From NCBI GenBank assembly GCA_037043455.1, contig JAWPHD010011007.1, forward strand, positions 1 through 64,000: DNA of 64,000 bases, given 5' to 3'. The notes below the pieces were generated by a model, which saw only the letters and a list, made by a program, of their open reading frames with translations, was not told the origin of the DNA and made no database searches. The position numbers and the translations under genes were made by a program. The DNA is from Cyrtodaria siliqua. Its lineage: Eukaryota; Mollusca; Bivalvia; Adapedonta; Hiatellidae. Below are positions 20,201-29,373 of this stretch, piece by piece. How positions within the stretch are numbered: the stretch's first letter is position 1; every line of letters starts with the position of its first letter.

Positions 20201-22312
20201 AAACAAGAGATGAGAGATTGGAGAGCAAATATGGTCAAGGAGTTCTACAAAAAACGGCGAGAAGTATGAGTGTGAAGGACAATCCAGGAATAATTCTGCC
20301 AATTAATTTGTATGCTTCAGAACCTACTGTGTGTAAACCAGTTGACTTCAGTAAAGTCGGAGAAGTACAACAAATTCAAGCTGAACAATTACATTATGTT
20401 GTGTATGATGCAGGTGACTTAATATGTTTGAATATATTGAACAGGGTAGGCATCATGATGCTCAAAAAAGTGTTACCTTGGGTTTGAAAAAGGCAAAAGG
20501 CATAAGATACTCTCAAGACCCATTCATTCCGTTGTATTTTATGGAAGTCGATGAAGTGGCCGTTTTTATGAAAGATATAAACAATGTGTTGTACACAAAA
20601 ATCAAATTGAGCTAGAAGAGGAGTAGTTTATTATGATTCAATCCCAAATCAGCAGTGCCATGGAAACAGTTACATCAGCAGTGCCATGGAAACAGTTACA
20701 TCAGCAGTGCCATGGAAACAGTTACATCAGCAGTGCCATGGAAACAGTTACATCAGCAGTGCCATGGAAACAGTTACATCAGCAGTGCCATGGAAACAGT
20801 TACATCAGCAGTGCCATGGAAACAGTTACATCAGCAGTGCCATGGAAACAGTTACATCAGCAGTGCCATGGAAACAGTTACATCAGCAGTGCCATGGAAA
20901 CAGTTACATCAGCAGTGCCATGGAAACAGTTACATCAGCAGTGCCATGGAAACAGTTACTCTAGCAAGAGAGGAGGTTGATGAAAATACCATCAGAAAGT
21001 CAACATTAACAAGAGGACAGAAGAGGAGAGAAATGGAATATCTTTTCTTTTATGATGACTAAATGCCAAGTAAGATAAAATATGTAAATCTTTCAAAATT
21101 CTGTTGTGCTCAGTACATATTAACATTGAATGAATGAATGAATGAATGGTGTTTTACGGCACTTCGACACGTAAATAGGTCATATTGTGCGCAAAAACCG
21201 ACGAAAGATGAAGAAATTAAGTATTATTATTAACATTGATGAGAAAATATGATAAACACATGTTCAGAACAAATCTATGTGAAAACAATAAAAAAGTAGA
21301 TCATTTAAGTTCTTGTGCTCAAAAACTTTTGTCTAAGATGCAACTATTAACTGTTGCAGGCCAAATGGTTTATTAATTCATCAGAATTAATTTTCGGGAA
21401 CATTTGCAAATAGTGTTGGGGAACAAGGGAACATTGGTAATATTTTGGGGAACAGGGGAACATTGGGAAGATATTTTTGGGGAACAGCTCAAAATATTTT
21501 TGGAGAGCAAGGGAACATTGGGTGATATTTCCAAGGAAAAAGGGAACATGGACCCCCACCCCCACCCCTGGGAGGGCCTCTCTAATAAATCATGCAATAA
21601 AATAGATAGTTAATGGCTTTAATAACTAATCACCGAGAAGCAATTAAATAACTGTACACTGTTAGTATTTATTTCTTGCAGTAACGATTACCATGACGGT
21701 GCCGGTTTTTCTACTTTGAAAGAAGACAACGTCTCAGCTATGACTTCCATGGATACATGTGATGATGTCGTCGATGGGACCGACCATGACAATTCGACCG
21801 ATAACATCCAAAAACGTGAGAACATCGTTACCGCATATTCTCGTACAAGTCCGGTAAAAGTTAGAACTAATAAACGTAAAATGAACCGCGCGTTTCCTGC
21901 TATTGCAGATGGATCCAGACGAAAACAAGAGGACTGGATGGTTAAAAGACTTAACATTGACAAAAATGCAGAACAACTGAATGGACATGACAAACATGAA
22001 TATAACGGAATTCATTCTACACGCAATAGCAACGCAAAAAGTGTTCTAAACCCGTTTAATGGTGACAACGAACTTGACAGTATCACAGGCGACACTATTG
22101 ACGATGTTTCGAGTGAACATACCAGGTATATTCGGGAACTACAGACCAGAAAACTGCAGTTAGAGCTTGACCGAATGCTGCTGGAAAACCAGAAGTTGGA
22201 AATAGAAAAAGAAAAAATGATAATCGAAAAAGAAACAGCCCTGTTGGCGAAGGAGAAGATGCATTTAGAGTTGGAAATATTGAAAAATACTTATAAAGAG
22301 AAAACAAAATGA
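10684..22312 (+). CDS. Myb/SANT-like DNA-binding protein with C-terminal coiled coil (3 exons, 380 aa)
   Basis: Coding exons are 10684-11041, 17094-17247 and 21682-22312 (358+154+631 = 1143 nt, 380 codons plus stop). Phases agree at both junctions: exon 1 ends with one base of a codon, exon 2 with two. All four splice sites are canonical (CAAAG|GTAAAA, TTTCAG|G, CTG|GTAGGT, TTGCAG|T). Residues about 21-115 fit a Myb/SANT-like domain with conserved tryptophans (PNWTDHEIRALIEEY, KIWDAI, KEVIKKWVNL). A basic patch (KVRTNKRKMNR) in exon 3 may be a nuclear signal. Residues about 319-380 form a Lys/Glu/Leu coiled coil. This order, Myb-like domain then coiled coil, resembles MSANTD3/4 and NAIF1-type nuclear proteins, related to the Myb-like proteins of Harbinger transposons (family knowledge). 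The exact orthologue is not clear. A DNA-binding nuclear role is inferred. Confidence 0.85.
11155..11447 (+). repeat. 57-bp minisatellite, about 5 copies
   Basis: Unit 'cgtataagccgctcgggcac...' recurs every 57 bp (at 11161, 11218, 11275 and so on). As 57 is 19 codons, several frames stay open across it and give 19-residue peptide repeats. It lies inside an intron, so I read it as non-coding. Confidence 0.9.
11416..11542. repeat. 32-bp inverted repeat at end of the minisatellite
   Basis: 11416-11447 and 11511-11542 are complementary at 30 of 32 positions. They flank an A/T-rich spacer, so the last minisatellite unit has an inverted partner downstream. Confidence 0.85.
11770..12017 (+). repeat. 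AT-rich satellite, proximal part
   Basis: Units such as 'ggtacgaccatcatatgtaa' with 'gtacgtcatatatatatgg', diverged at the edge of the array and interrupted at 12018 by a hairpin element. Confidence 0.8.
12018..12487 (-). mobile_element. hairpin element A (subterminal inverted repeats plus terminal hairpin)
   Basis: At one end, 12022-12061 and 12125-12164 form a 40-bp stem (one mismatch) around a 63-base loop that has its own weaker stem. Next to it, 'tttattgcatcgagcacc' (12167-12184) is an imperfect inverted match to 'tgtgcgaggtgcaat' at the far end (12471-12485). A related copy lies at 46395-46722. The flanks read as satellite on both sides ('acgtcat' and 'atatatatatgg'), with no duplication visible. 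No coding capacity, so it would be non-autonomous. Confidence 0.75.
12488..12550 (+). repeat. AT-rich satellite between hairpin elements
   Basis: Satellite-type 'ggtactacggccatcatatg' continues between elements A and C. Confidence 0.75.
12551..12870 (-). mobile_element. hairpin element C, same layout, different sequence
   Basis: 12553-12577 and 12617-12642 form a terminal stem of about 25 bp (one mismatch, one gap). A perfect 23-bp inverted repeat, 'ttagtgtttgccctactttt' and on, lies at 12646-12668 and 12846-12868. On the minus strand the order is repeat, unique core, repeat, terminal hairpin, as in elements A and B. The terminal hairpin is framed by TCAGTTA and TAACTAAT in all three. Confidence 0.75.
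12877..14545 (+). repeat. AT-rich satellite array, main block
   Basis: Dozens of roughly 35-50 bp units alternate two versions, 'ggccatcatatgtacgtcat' and 'ggccatcgtatatacgtcgt', joined by (TA)n linkers of varying length. Long Tyr/Ile-rich open frames in all frames are by-products. An unrelated insert related to family E sits at about 12905-13040. Confidence 0.9.
12905..13040 (+). repeat. family E-like fragment inside the satellite
   Basis: 'gtcctatagaaaccacagcg' resembles 'gtcctatataaaccacagca' at 25268. Both continue into similar A-rich sequence. Confidence 0.5.
14585..14870 (+). repeat. two-copy ~125-bp tandem repeat
   Basis: 'gatattgaagacatttacaaagtttgagtg' (about 14637) is repeated as 'gatactgaagacatatgcaa...' (about 14802) with matching flanks. 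Confidence 0.6.
15286..15768 (+). repeat. 31-bp minisatellite, about 15 copies
   Basis: Unit 'ctctaggagagagccccgta' plus 'ggttgtctcac'. The first few copies alternate between two variants (gtgttctcag / ttgtctcgcc), suggesting a 62-bp higher-order step there. Confidence 0.9.
15970..16145 (+). repeat. MITE-like family G, partial copy
   Basis: 'tattattggtgcaataatat' to 'caagattgccatgtgtccctg' matches the right half of the 43466-44276 element and the minus copy at 6282. Confidence 0.6.
16303..16560. repeat. inverted-repeat element related to the 45.3-kb fold-back
   Basis: 'accatatatggaa' (16303-16315) is repeated in inverted form at 16475-16487. The following 'caaaatggcggcttcctcat' resembles the sequence right of the 45334-45481 hairpin. 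Confidence 0.5.
16826..17076 (+). mobile_element. SINE family B, full copy just before exon 2
   Basis: tRNA-like head with B box 'gcgggttcgaatcccac' (about 16878-16898), body 'gtgtcgattcttacggatgg', tail 'gacgtaaaacaacattcata'. A 7-base possible duplication 'tatatca' flanks it (16819-16825, 17077-17083). The element ends 17 bases before the exon 2 acceptor AG is completed. Confidence 0.85.
17094..17247 (+). CDS. Myb/SANT-like gene, exon 2
   Basis: Open throughout in the frame set by exon 1, encoding residues 120-171 and two bases of the next codon. The peptide is Asp/Ile-rich with no domain I recognise (contains NTDDPLDMDNLA). Reading past the donor meets TAG at once. Confidence 0.8.
17628..17768 (+). 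repeat. 'GGGAACAAGGGAACAT' dispersed repeat, copy 2
   Basis: Begins 'gagggtctcccagcggattt', then four 'ggggaacaagRgaacat' motifs spaced about 35 bp apart. Confidence 0.7.
18005..20614 (+). pseudogene. decayed NHL-repeat protein gene of an uncharacterised invertebrate family
   Basis: Coding-like segments follow one another in changing frames. An N-terminal Cys-rich, probably zinc-binding part (CETCVSDCLECIDKKVVCETC, about 18185-18255; CMKNEIKC follows in another frame). Then a linker with RNRDRQDVDSIL (about 18590). Then NHL-type sequence (NIHSNIVQLSG, VVLQDKIVFSDTD, YTGNGRGQRDGKDAQF, about 19185-19540). Last, a long C-terminal part (LTLIVENVLSEMR, DLPKMYAPKSVHLTKGQK, to 20614). At least six frame changes or stops break it, and no introns are evident. 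From memory, similar intronless multi-copy proteins of unknown function occur in corals and molluscs. It is probably a dead insertion. Confidence 0.75.
20651..20959 (+). repeat. 26-bp minisatellite, 12 copies, open in all three forward frames
   Basis: Near-identical 'agcagtgccatggaaacagt'+'tacatc' units from 20651. Because 26 is not a multiple of 3 and the unit lacks stops, each forward frame reads the same 26-residue repeat out of step. It sits just after the NHL pseudogene, and the last unit runs into 'ctagcaagagaggagg', which may still belong to the old gene's 3' part. Confidence 0.95.
21125..21235 (-). mobile_element. SINE-type 3' tail (family C)
   Basis: (TGAA)n followed by 'tggtgttttacggcacttcg' and 'aaataggtcatattgtgcgc'. 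The same tail occurs at 35407, 36556 and 47811. Read on the minus strand it would be an element 3' end with a (CATT)n tail. No tRNA head seen. Confidence 0.65.
21395..21590 (+). repeat. 'GGGAACAAGGGAACAT' dispersed repeat, copy 3
   Basis: Five to six 'ggggaacaRgggaacattgg' motifs ending 'catggacccccaccccc...gggagggcctc', the same closing sequence as copy 1. Confidence 0.7.
21682..22312 (+). CDS. Myb/SANT-like gene, exon 3 (coiled coil and stop)
   Basis: Begins with the third base of codon 172. An acidic Ser/Asp/Asn-rich stretch is followed by a basic patch, a polar linker and the C-terminal coiled coil (ENQKLEIEKEKMIIEKE). TGA at 22310-22312. Confidence 0.85.
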
Positions 22313-23344
22313 AAACTACAGTTTTAATGTGCTGCATATCGTTCATATTTGCCTTAATAAGATTATATTGTTGTACTAGTCATTAAATGTTGCCTTTTAA
22401 TATAGTTTTACCATGTCCCAGCTATAGACATTATATATGCATTGCTCGGGAATGTTTCGAGCCAAATGTTGCATCGCACGGGAATGTATCGAGCCAAGTG
22501 TTGTGGTATCTTTATAATCTTGCATTTCCGTTTGAGGTTTGCCTGGGTTTTAGCTACACAACTCCCACATTTGCCATGCATTTGATCATATTGTGTTTTA
22601 TGAGTAGTGAACAAGCAGTGGCGACGGGGTGGCGGTACAGCGTCCGCTTGGCACGCGAAAGGTTGTACAAGTGGTACTAGTTGCTCCTTTGCTTGGTGTT
22701 CAGCGTAATAATATAACAGGCCCATATTCTCGAAACTTGCTCAAAATTCATATATTTCTTTTAGCTGTAACTTTTTTCAGTGATTGTTTTTCTTCCCGAA
22801 ACTTTCAGGACATTTGTAATTGATGATTATCCCGATTTGTGTAAAGTTTCAGGTCATTCCATAACCGTTGTCAGATTATATTTTTTTATAGCTGAGCTTG
22901 AGTCTTAGTCCGAGACAATATTGTCAATGACAAGAAAATGGTAGGCTTTTGATAGCCAGATCAGCCACAGGAAAACATTTTTTTGTGTTATTTATGTGTT
23001 AATATAATGATTCATTAACACCATTAAATGGAATATACAAAATATTAAAAAGACATATCTTCGTTTATGAAAAAGTTTTGTTTTCATCAAAGATATATAA
23101 ACATCATAACAAATAGTAACAAGAAAAAATTGATGCTAAGCATCAATTCACCGGTAAGGATGTTACTGTTGTTTATCCTCCGTATATCTACTACCGTTGT
23201 AAATCATCTACCGGTGTTATCTGATATTTCCACAAAAAACAAATGTTCAGTTACCCACCTTCGGCCAGATCTTTGGACAGAAAAGGTGCAAACAGTATGA
23301 TACCAGTCTTATCGAACATTATTATAAAAAGAAAATGAATTAAA
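22313..23344 (+). other. downstream of the Myb/SANT-like gene
   Basis: Probably includes the 3' UTR. ATTAAA at 22383 could serve as a polyadenylation signal, which is weak evidence. Nothing else recognised. Confidence 0.35.
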
Positions 23345-23490
23345 ACATTTCGTAAAATAAAAAAAAAATAGAAAAAAAGGTGGGGGAAAAAATATAAAAA
23401 GATAGAAGAAGGTGAGGGGAACGGAATAAAAAAAATGAAATAGAGATAAAAAAAAAAAAAAATAGAGAGAAAAACAAAATAAGAAAAATA
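23345..23490 (+). repeat. polypurine tract
   Basis: About 145 bases almost wholly A and G. Its minus strand gives a Phe-rich artefactual open frame. Confidence 0.85.
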
Positions 23491-23713
23491 ATCCTATCGA
23501 ACTTAAAGTTTGTTTATCCCCATGTGTCCACAAATATATCCCGACAGCTCAAACCACGATTTATGACGGCTTCAGCACATTTCTATTGTTACATCGGTAG
23601 TAGATATCTAGGTCATTGCAGTGCTGCGTTGTATTGATTAACTCTTACAACCTAATAAGTACTTAACATTAATTCTAGAAATAACAAACACATCTGTGTT
23701 TAAAGAAGCTATC

Positions 23714-23970
23714 GAGGGCTGGCGTGGCGCAGTCGGTAGCGCGGCGGATTTGTAACCGGAGGCCCCGGGTTCAATCCTCCGTGGTGCCACTGAGTTTCGT
23801 CGGTGTGTTCTTGGGCCTCGTCCGTCGAATGGGGACGTAAACCGGGCGGTCCCGTGTATCGGTCTATCCTCCGAGCACGTAAACGAACCATAGGAATCTA
23901 TTCGATAATAAGAGTATCCTTCCCCTAAATAACCTATACTGTGTTGATGAGCCGTTTAATTCAATTCAAT
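23714..23970 (+). mobile_element. SINE family A, full copy with 14-bp target-site duplication
   Basis: Head 'ggcgtggcgcagtcggtagc' (A box) and 'ccccgggttcaatcctcc' (B box) with a Thr-like TGT at the anticodon position. The body contains 'gggacgtaaaccgggcggtc'. The tail is 'ttcaattcaatt'. The 14-base 'ttaaagaagctatc' is duplicated exactly at 23700-23713 and 23970-23983 (the shared T may belong to either). The insertion split the start of a family F repeat. Confidence 0.92.
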
Positions 23971-24100
23971 TAAAGAAGCTATCCCGCCAACAACAGCCAA
24001 ATCTTACAAAGCATGTACACCATTTCTAAACCTACTGACGACAAGGTGTATATATAACTTACATAATTTAGACCATGAGCCAGACAATGTTTCGATACCA
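23971..24100 (+). repeat. repeat family F, partial copy
   Basis: 'ttaaagaagctatcccgccaacaacagcc' and 'gtacaccatttctaaaccta' match the left part of the copy at 38568. Confidence 0.75.
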
Positions 24101-24194
24101 TCTAAGGTGGCAAATTCTTACATGGAGTACATTGTAGCGAAAAAAGTCCATGATAGCAGTGTCAACAGGGTAGCTGTTTCCTGTTATTACAGTT

Positions 24195-24955
24195 ATCTCC
24201 CCCTTTAAATAAAAATCAGATTTCTTTAACAAAATCGTTTTCTCTGAAACCTAAGTGCTAGAGGTCTAATATTTTGTATATGGTATAAGCTTATGGCCTG
24301 CTACAAAAACAAATTAAAATGGTGACCCTGGGATCGTATTTGGCCCCACCCCAGGGCCCACATATTTATATATATAGAGTTATATATGACAATCTTTTAA
24401 AAACAAACATTTTCTAGAACTACAAGAGCTAGACGTCGAATATTTTCCATATAGTATAAGTTTTTAGTCCTCTACCAAATTTGCTAAAATGGTGACCCTG
24501 GGGTCATGATTGGCCACACCCCATGGGTCACATATTTACATAAGAGTTATGTATAAACAGCTGTAAAGCAATCTTCTCTGAAACTACCAGAGATAGACGT
24601 CTAATATTTTGCATGTAGCATAAGATTATGGTTCTCTACTAAGTCTGTTCAAATGGTGACCCTTAACGGACGCAAGTTTGGTCCTGTCTTGTGGGTCACA
24701 CTATTACATTGAGTAAAGCCATTAAAGAAAAGTCTTTAAAAATCTCCGAATCTACATGAGCTAAGTGTCTAATATTTCGCATATAGTATAAGCTTATGGT
24801 TCTTTAACTAGTTTGTTCAAATGGTGATACTGGGGTAAAATTTGACCCTAGTCACAGTTTAATTAACACAGCGTTATATTAGGAAATTGCTGTTGTGATT
24901 GTTTCTTTAACATGTGAGCACTTTGAGGCGAGGCCCTTTGGCCTCTTGTTTATGA
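24195..24955 (+). mobile_element. tandem-core element i (4 units, GAGGCC hairpin end)
   Basis: About four diverged units of roughly 165 bp with 'aaaatggtgaccctgggg' and 'gtataagcttatgg'. It ends with GAGGCC-CTTT-GGCCTC (24930-24945) and 'cttgttta'. Similar terminal 'GGCCCTTGGGCCTCTTG' sequences are common ends of interspersed repeats in bivalves (general knowledge). Confidence 0.7.
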
Positions 24956-25261
24956 CTTGCAGCTGTACACTTTTTTATTATATAAAATCACTTCAGAGTA
25001 AGGTTTAAGAACCGCACTAGTTATGAAGAATGGTACTTTTGATGAGGTATAACATTATCAAGACTTAAATTAATTAAAACAATTGAAACTGTTATCGCAA
25101 GTCGCATATTTTATAAATCCACCCACTAAAACCACAAAATAGACTGCTACATTGTCATGGCAAACAATTTATGAACCAATTGGGTATTCACATGAAGCGT
25201 CGGATAAAATACATTGACTACTTAGCAGCATTGTCAGCATCTATATAAACATAAAATGAGA

Positions 25262-25432
25262 AAATAGTCCTATATAAACCACAGCACTCAAAGGCAATTG
25301 CTCCATAGGTTAACACTGTACAACAAACTAAATAAAAAATATCAAATTAAATAGTCAATGAATGGGACAATACACAAACATAAAGAGTGGTGAATACAGA
25401 TAAGTGACTTGGAACGGTCCGTAGGCAATACG
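25262..25432 (+). repeat. repeat family E-like copy
   Basis: Left part matches 12905-13040. The right end 'acttggaacggtccgtaggc' resembles 'ccttggaacggtcggtggca' at 30269. Confidence 0.5.
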
Positions 25433-25439
25433 GTATATT

Positions 25440-26216
25440 GGTTAACTTAAATGGATGTTATGTGTACACAACCTCGCTATTAAACCTTCTTTACACGACA
25501 GTGTAAATAAAAGTATATCCCATCGAAAGGAAATCTTTAACAATAAAGTCAACACCCAGGAAAAAATAGTAAACGATACTCTTAAATGTTTTGTAAGTAT
25601 ATATAAAAACACTTAATAATTAGAAACACCTCAGAATGTATCCGTCATTTTACTGAATAACCAAAGCAGTTGCAGCCAAATAGAAAACAAAATCTAATAT
25701 ATGATCAAAAAACTTAAAGACGGAAGTTCATGCACCTATCTCCATTTTCAGGGTTTAAATGGCCTATATTGTTAATATTGAGTTGTTTGTTTTACAAATG
25801 TCCACCCTTAATTCGCATAAAGTACTATCAAGGAAACCATATTATTGTAGTAGTTAGTACCGGTATGTCAGACATAGATTTCTGAATATGTGTACTATCC
25901 CGATATCCTGGGTACCGATCCTTGTAAGCGTGTGTTGTTTTTTTGTTGCTATTGTTTTAACGAATTTCGATATGTAATTTTAAGCAATACTATTAACTAT
26001 TATTTAAACGAGAAATGATATGAGTTTGATTAATTGTCTTTTATTATACCAAAGACTTTGCCATTGATTGGTATTACCAATCAAAACGTAGCAATGGGAT
26101 GGGCTTACAGACATGTTGCAACTCGTGACTGTCCAGACATACTACCGTGCCATTGAGAGATTCTTCTCTTGGTACATTGACTGAGGGAGTTCACTGCTTC
26201 GAACAACACACACATA
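25440..26216. other. no feature recognised
   Basis: AT-rich non-coding sequence. No repeats shared with the rest of the window were noticed. Confidence 0.4.
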
Positions 26217-26532
26217 ATTGAATTGAATGTTGTTTAACGGCTCATCAACACAGTATAGGTTACTTAGAGCCACCCCAGAGAGAGGGAAAGGATACAAAGG
26301 AAACCGGGAACCATGCCCTTCTCTTATTATCGAATAGATTCCTAGTGTTCTTTAACGTACTCGGAGGATAGACACGGGACCGCCCGGTTTACGTCCCCAT
26401 CCGACGGACGAGGCTAATGGAAAGTGTATTGCCCAAGAACACACCGACGAAACTCAGTGGCACAACGGAGGATTGAACCCGGGGCTTCCTGTTACAAATC
26501 CGCCGCGCTACCGACTGCCCCACGCCAGCCCT
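26217..26532 (-). mobile_element. SINE family A, full copy
   Basis: Complete from the AATTGAATTGAAT tail to the tRNA-like head ('gggctggcgtggggcagtcgg' on the minus strand, Thr-like TGT anticodon position). An imperfect 13-base duplication may flank it ('aacacacacataa' / 'aacaaacacataa'). Confidence 0.9.
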
Positions 26533-26686
26533 CAACAAACACATAAACACATTTGCTAGAAACGAATGACTGTTGTGAACCCCAGCAATTTGGATGTTAC
26601 CGTATCATTGAAATAATAAAGTGTCAGCATTGTATATGACATTGTATGCATTTCAACATAGTCACCATCATTGAGCGCATACAGCA

Positions 26687-27002
26687 TGTGCCCAGTGGAT
26701 AGCACGGTGGACTTGAAATCCAGAGAACCCGGGTTCAAGCCTTGCCGGCGCCACTGAGATTCGTCGGTGTGTTATTTGGTAAGAAATTATTCCTCGGGAA
26801 GACAGAGGTAGCCTCGTATGTCTGCTCGGGGCGTTAATTGGATGGTCCTGTGTATCGGAGTCTATCCTTTATGTTAAAGAACTATATTAAGATTATGGCA
26901 GGTTCCCGAATTCCAAAGTATAGCTCCCCTCTCTCGGTGGCGGGACTTAATAACATATAATGTGTTGATAATTAGTTTAACAACATCCAATTCATTCAAT
27001 TT
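26687..27002 (+). mobile_element. SINE family A body with a different tRNA head
   Basis: The body and tail match family A ('cactgagattcgtcggtgtg', 'aattcattcaatt'). The head 'cccagtggatagcacggtgg'...'cccgggttcaagcc' differs from the Thr-like head and carries TGA at the anticodon position (Ser-like). It lies 154 bp from the inverted full copy. Confidence 0.85.
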
Positions 27003-27738
27003 TGTTTCATTTTAAGTGCATCTTCAATAACTTCACACACAAAATTAAAGGTAACAGTATACTTTTTATCAACTACAAAAATTAAGTAAATACTAATATT
27101 GAGATCAATGAGGGACAGTTTAAGGCAGTACATAGACCCCTGTGACTACCCGCGTCATTGACAATACACTTTCGATCTTTTTTTAGGTATAAACTGTCAT
27201 TCAGTTTGCACTATAGTATTTCAGCATGCCCAAAAATAGGTTATGACTATAATAAAACGCAAAGAATATGTTAAGAGGGTGCTATTGTAACAACTGTACC
27301 AATTCTAACAAATAGTTGCCATGGTTAGTAGTTAGTACAATAGTCTATGTACTACCCTTAAGCTTCTTTTTCGATGTTTTTCGTGCAAATGCATGTAATA
27401 GTTTACAATTTCATATGCATACTTCTTTATTGTGATTTATTTGGGTGGGGTAATTCAAACTGGTATTAAACATCGTTCAAATAGACATAAATTGCAATTA
27501 AAAGCATTAAAATAGACATCTAATTGATTTTGAGTTTGCATGTGTTAACTATTGCGTCGTGTCTTTATGTTTAATACATATTCAAGTTCACGTCACTGTA
27601 TCAATCAGTCAAAATAGGTTATAAATGTAACCAGCACACGTATTTCATTATAATACTTCATTTGTTGTTGCGGGTTAGAATACAACCACTGCAAATCCCG
27701 CTAATATCCCGCTAGAGGCAGAGGGATAGGATCCCACC
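27003..27738. other. no feature recognised
   Basis: AT-rich non-coding sequence with no repeat match noticed. Confidence 0.4.
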
Positions 27739-27740
27739 CA

Positions 27741-27742
27741 CC

Positions 27743-27780
<38 letters not shown>
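27741..27780 (+). repeat. (CA)n microsatellite
   Basis: About 19 CA dinucleotides in an uninterrupted run. Confidence 0.95.
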
Positions 27781-27861
27781 ACCTTCATGTTCATTTTATC
27801 ATTTTTCATCATGATGTTCATTCAAGGTATTCATCATGACACCGCGTATGCAAACCGTGGA

Positions 27862-27900
27862 AACGTGGCTCCGTCGTAAACGGAGTGTCCACGACGAGGT
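27862..27900 (+). repeat. fragment of retroelement D
   Basis: 'aacgtggctccgtcgtaaac' matches the 5' part of the element at 44638-44844. Confidence 0.55.
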
Positions 27901-27924
27901 AAATATTTTTAAATCTCTATCAAC

Positions 27925-28185
27925 ACTATAAACGACTTTAACCAGCCAGACCAAACTCTAAACCTGCAGCGTCGAATTAAGAGTTACCAACGCATAATGA
28001 ATTAATTTTAAGCATATTCAAGCGTATTTTAAGAACCCGTGAATGTACTTATACGTTTAATCGGCAAATATACATTAGAATATGACCTGAACACGTGGAT
28101 AAATCTTTGATAAACGGGTCTGTAGTGTAATTTTGCCTTTATTTGTCGGGTTAGTGTCTTTAAAGCTGAATACATACTATATTTG
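27925..28185 (+). repeat. repeat family F, partial copy
   Basis: 'gactttaaccagccagacca' through 'gacctgaacacgtggataaa' to 'gtgtctttaaag' matches the right half of the 38568 copy. Confidence 0.75.
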
Positions 28186-28205
28186 TTTGCGATTAAAGGT
28201 TATAC

Positions 28206-28245
28206 TATACTTAAGGAAAAAAGAAACGCAACTCGGTAACTTCCG
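28206..28245 (+). repeat. Tc1/mariner-like terminal sequence
   Basis: 'aaaaaagaaacgcaactcgg' matches the sequence at 32335-32356. The AAAAAGAAA pattern next to a TA resembles Tc1-type inverted termini. No partner end was found. Confidence 0.4.
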
Positions 28246-29242
28246 CTACAACATGATGTGCTTAGTCGAATTGTACATGGCTACATTAGACGTTTCCTTT
28301 CCGAAAAAGTCTTAAACAACACACCAAATGTTATCCCTTCAAAGTTTAATTATTGGTAGAAAACGCGTTCGGCTAAAGCAGGCGAGCAAACTTAGGATGT
28401 AACATTTTGCAATGTCTTTATTTTAAATACTGTACTGAAAGAGCTAAAATGTTCAAAGTCGAACTTCAACATTTATGAATTTCGTGTTACAAAGTATATT
28501 TACTGTGATTAAAAAGTATATAACAGCACAGTGTTGTCCTTTCTCTGCAACACCATTTTTTACCAAACATCTTGGAATATTGCGTGGAAATAAGTGTACC
28601 ATATATTAATTATATAGCGAAAATTCCCGAGTTTTTATCTTTACCTTTAGTCTATCATGTATTTATACTATAGACCATGTGGTAACACACTTTGAGTAAG
28701 GAGTGGATTTAAACAAACCAGAGACGTAAATAAACCAGAGATTGGCAACAATTGCGTTCAGATAGAAAATACTCGACATTTTCCTTTCCTTTGTAACTAT
28801 ATAGAGATTCTCATTTCTTTAAACAAATGTCTGCAAATGGTCTCAATTTGAAGAAAATTATGTTTAGAATGTCATGGAATTTTTTAAAAATGTTTCTACG
28901 TTTACTTAAAATGTCGGCAAATATTATTTAAAAAGTCCGACTATGGCCTATTTTATGCTACTTCCTGTTGTTGTTGTTGTAGATTTTCCTAAAAGTTGTA
29001 ACTGTATTTTAAAACAGGAGCCTGCACCTGGTCTCAAATTAAACAGAATTATATCCTGTGTGTAGTGATATTAATATAAGAAGAGAAAATGAAGAACGAG
29101 ATTTGGCAGTTTTACATTGTGTCATACGAGATCATGTGAGCTTTAAGGAAGTGCCCAATCGCTCCGTCTTAGATCTCTATAATATGTATAACGAGTATGT
29201 ATAACGATTATGTATAACGATTATGAATATAGAAGAATTAAC
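28246..29242. other. no gene recognised
   Basis: AT-rich sequence. A short (TGTATAACGATTA)n stretch lies at 29185-29225. If the TSP1/EGF gene had further 3' exons they are not visible here. Confidence 0.4.
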
Positions 29243-29371
29243 CTGTCTCACAATTGACACCTTGATAACCAGCGTTGCATGTACAATTGTACGAGTTGAA
29301 ACTGTCTAGACAGGTACCGTTACTCTGACAGGGATTTGAGAGACACTCATTGATTTCGGAAACAAAGTAAA
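29243..29371 (-). pseudogene. TSP1/EGF gene remnant: calcium-binding EGF exon
   Basis: On the minus strand the 129-nt exon encodes one complete EGF module with six cysteines. EINEC gives the calcium-binding signature, then [21 protein letters not shown]. Splice sites fit: 'tatag|tttac' acceptor and 'acag|gttaat' donor, both phase 1, as usual for EGF exons. This exon alone is intact. I class it with a decayed gene because the two exon-like pieces upstream carry frame breaks. It could instead be a live exon of an EGF protein whose other exons I mis-joined. Confidence 0.75.
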
Positions 29372-29373
29372 CT

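Larger units (their letters stand above)
17248..21681 (+). other. intron 2 of the Myb/SANT-like gene
   Basis: 4434 bp, GT...AG, occupied mostly by a decayed NHL-repeat gene in the same orientation and by two copies of the GGGAACAAGGGAACAT repeat. Confidence 0.75.

Noticed and set aside
20633..21062. Three overlapping repeat proteins over the 26-bp minisatellite
   Set aside because: The same repeat peptide in three frames is a result of unit length, not of selection for coding.
23716..23789. Functional tRNA-Thr gene
   Set aside because: It is the head of a SINE with body, tail and target-site duplication; there is no pol III terminator directly after the head.
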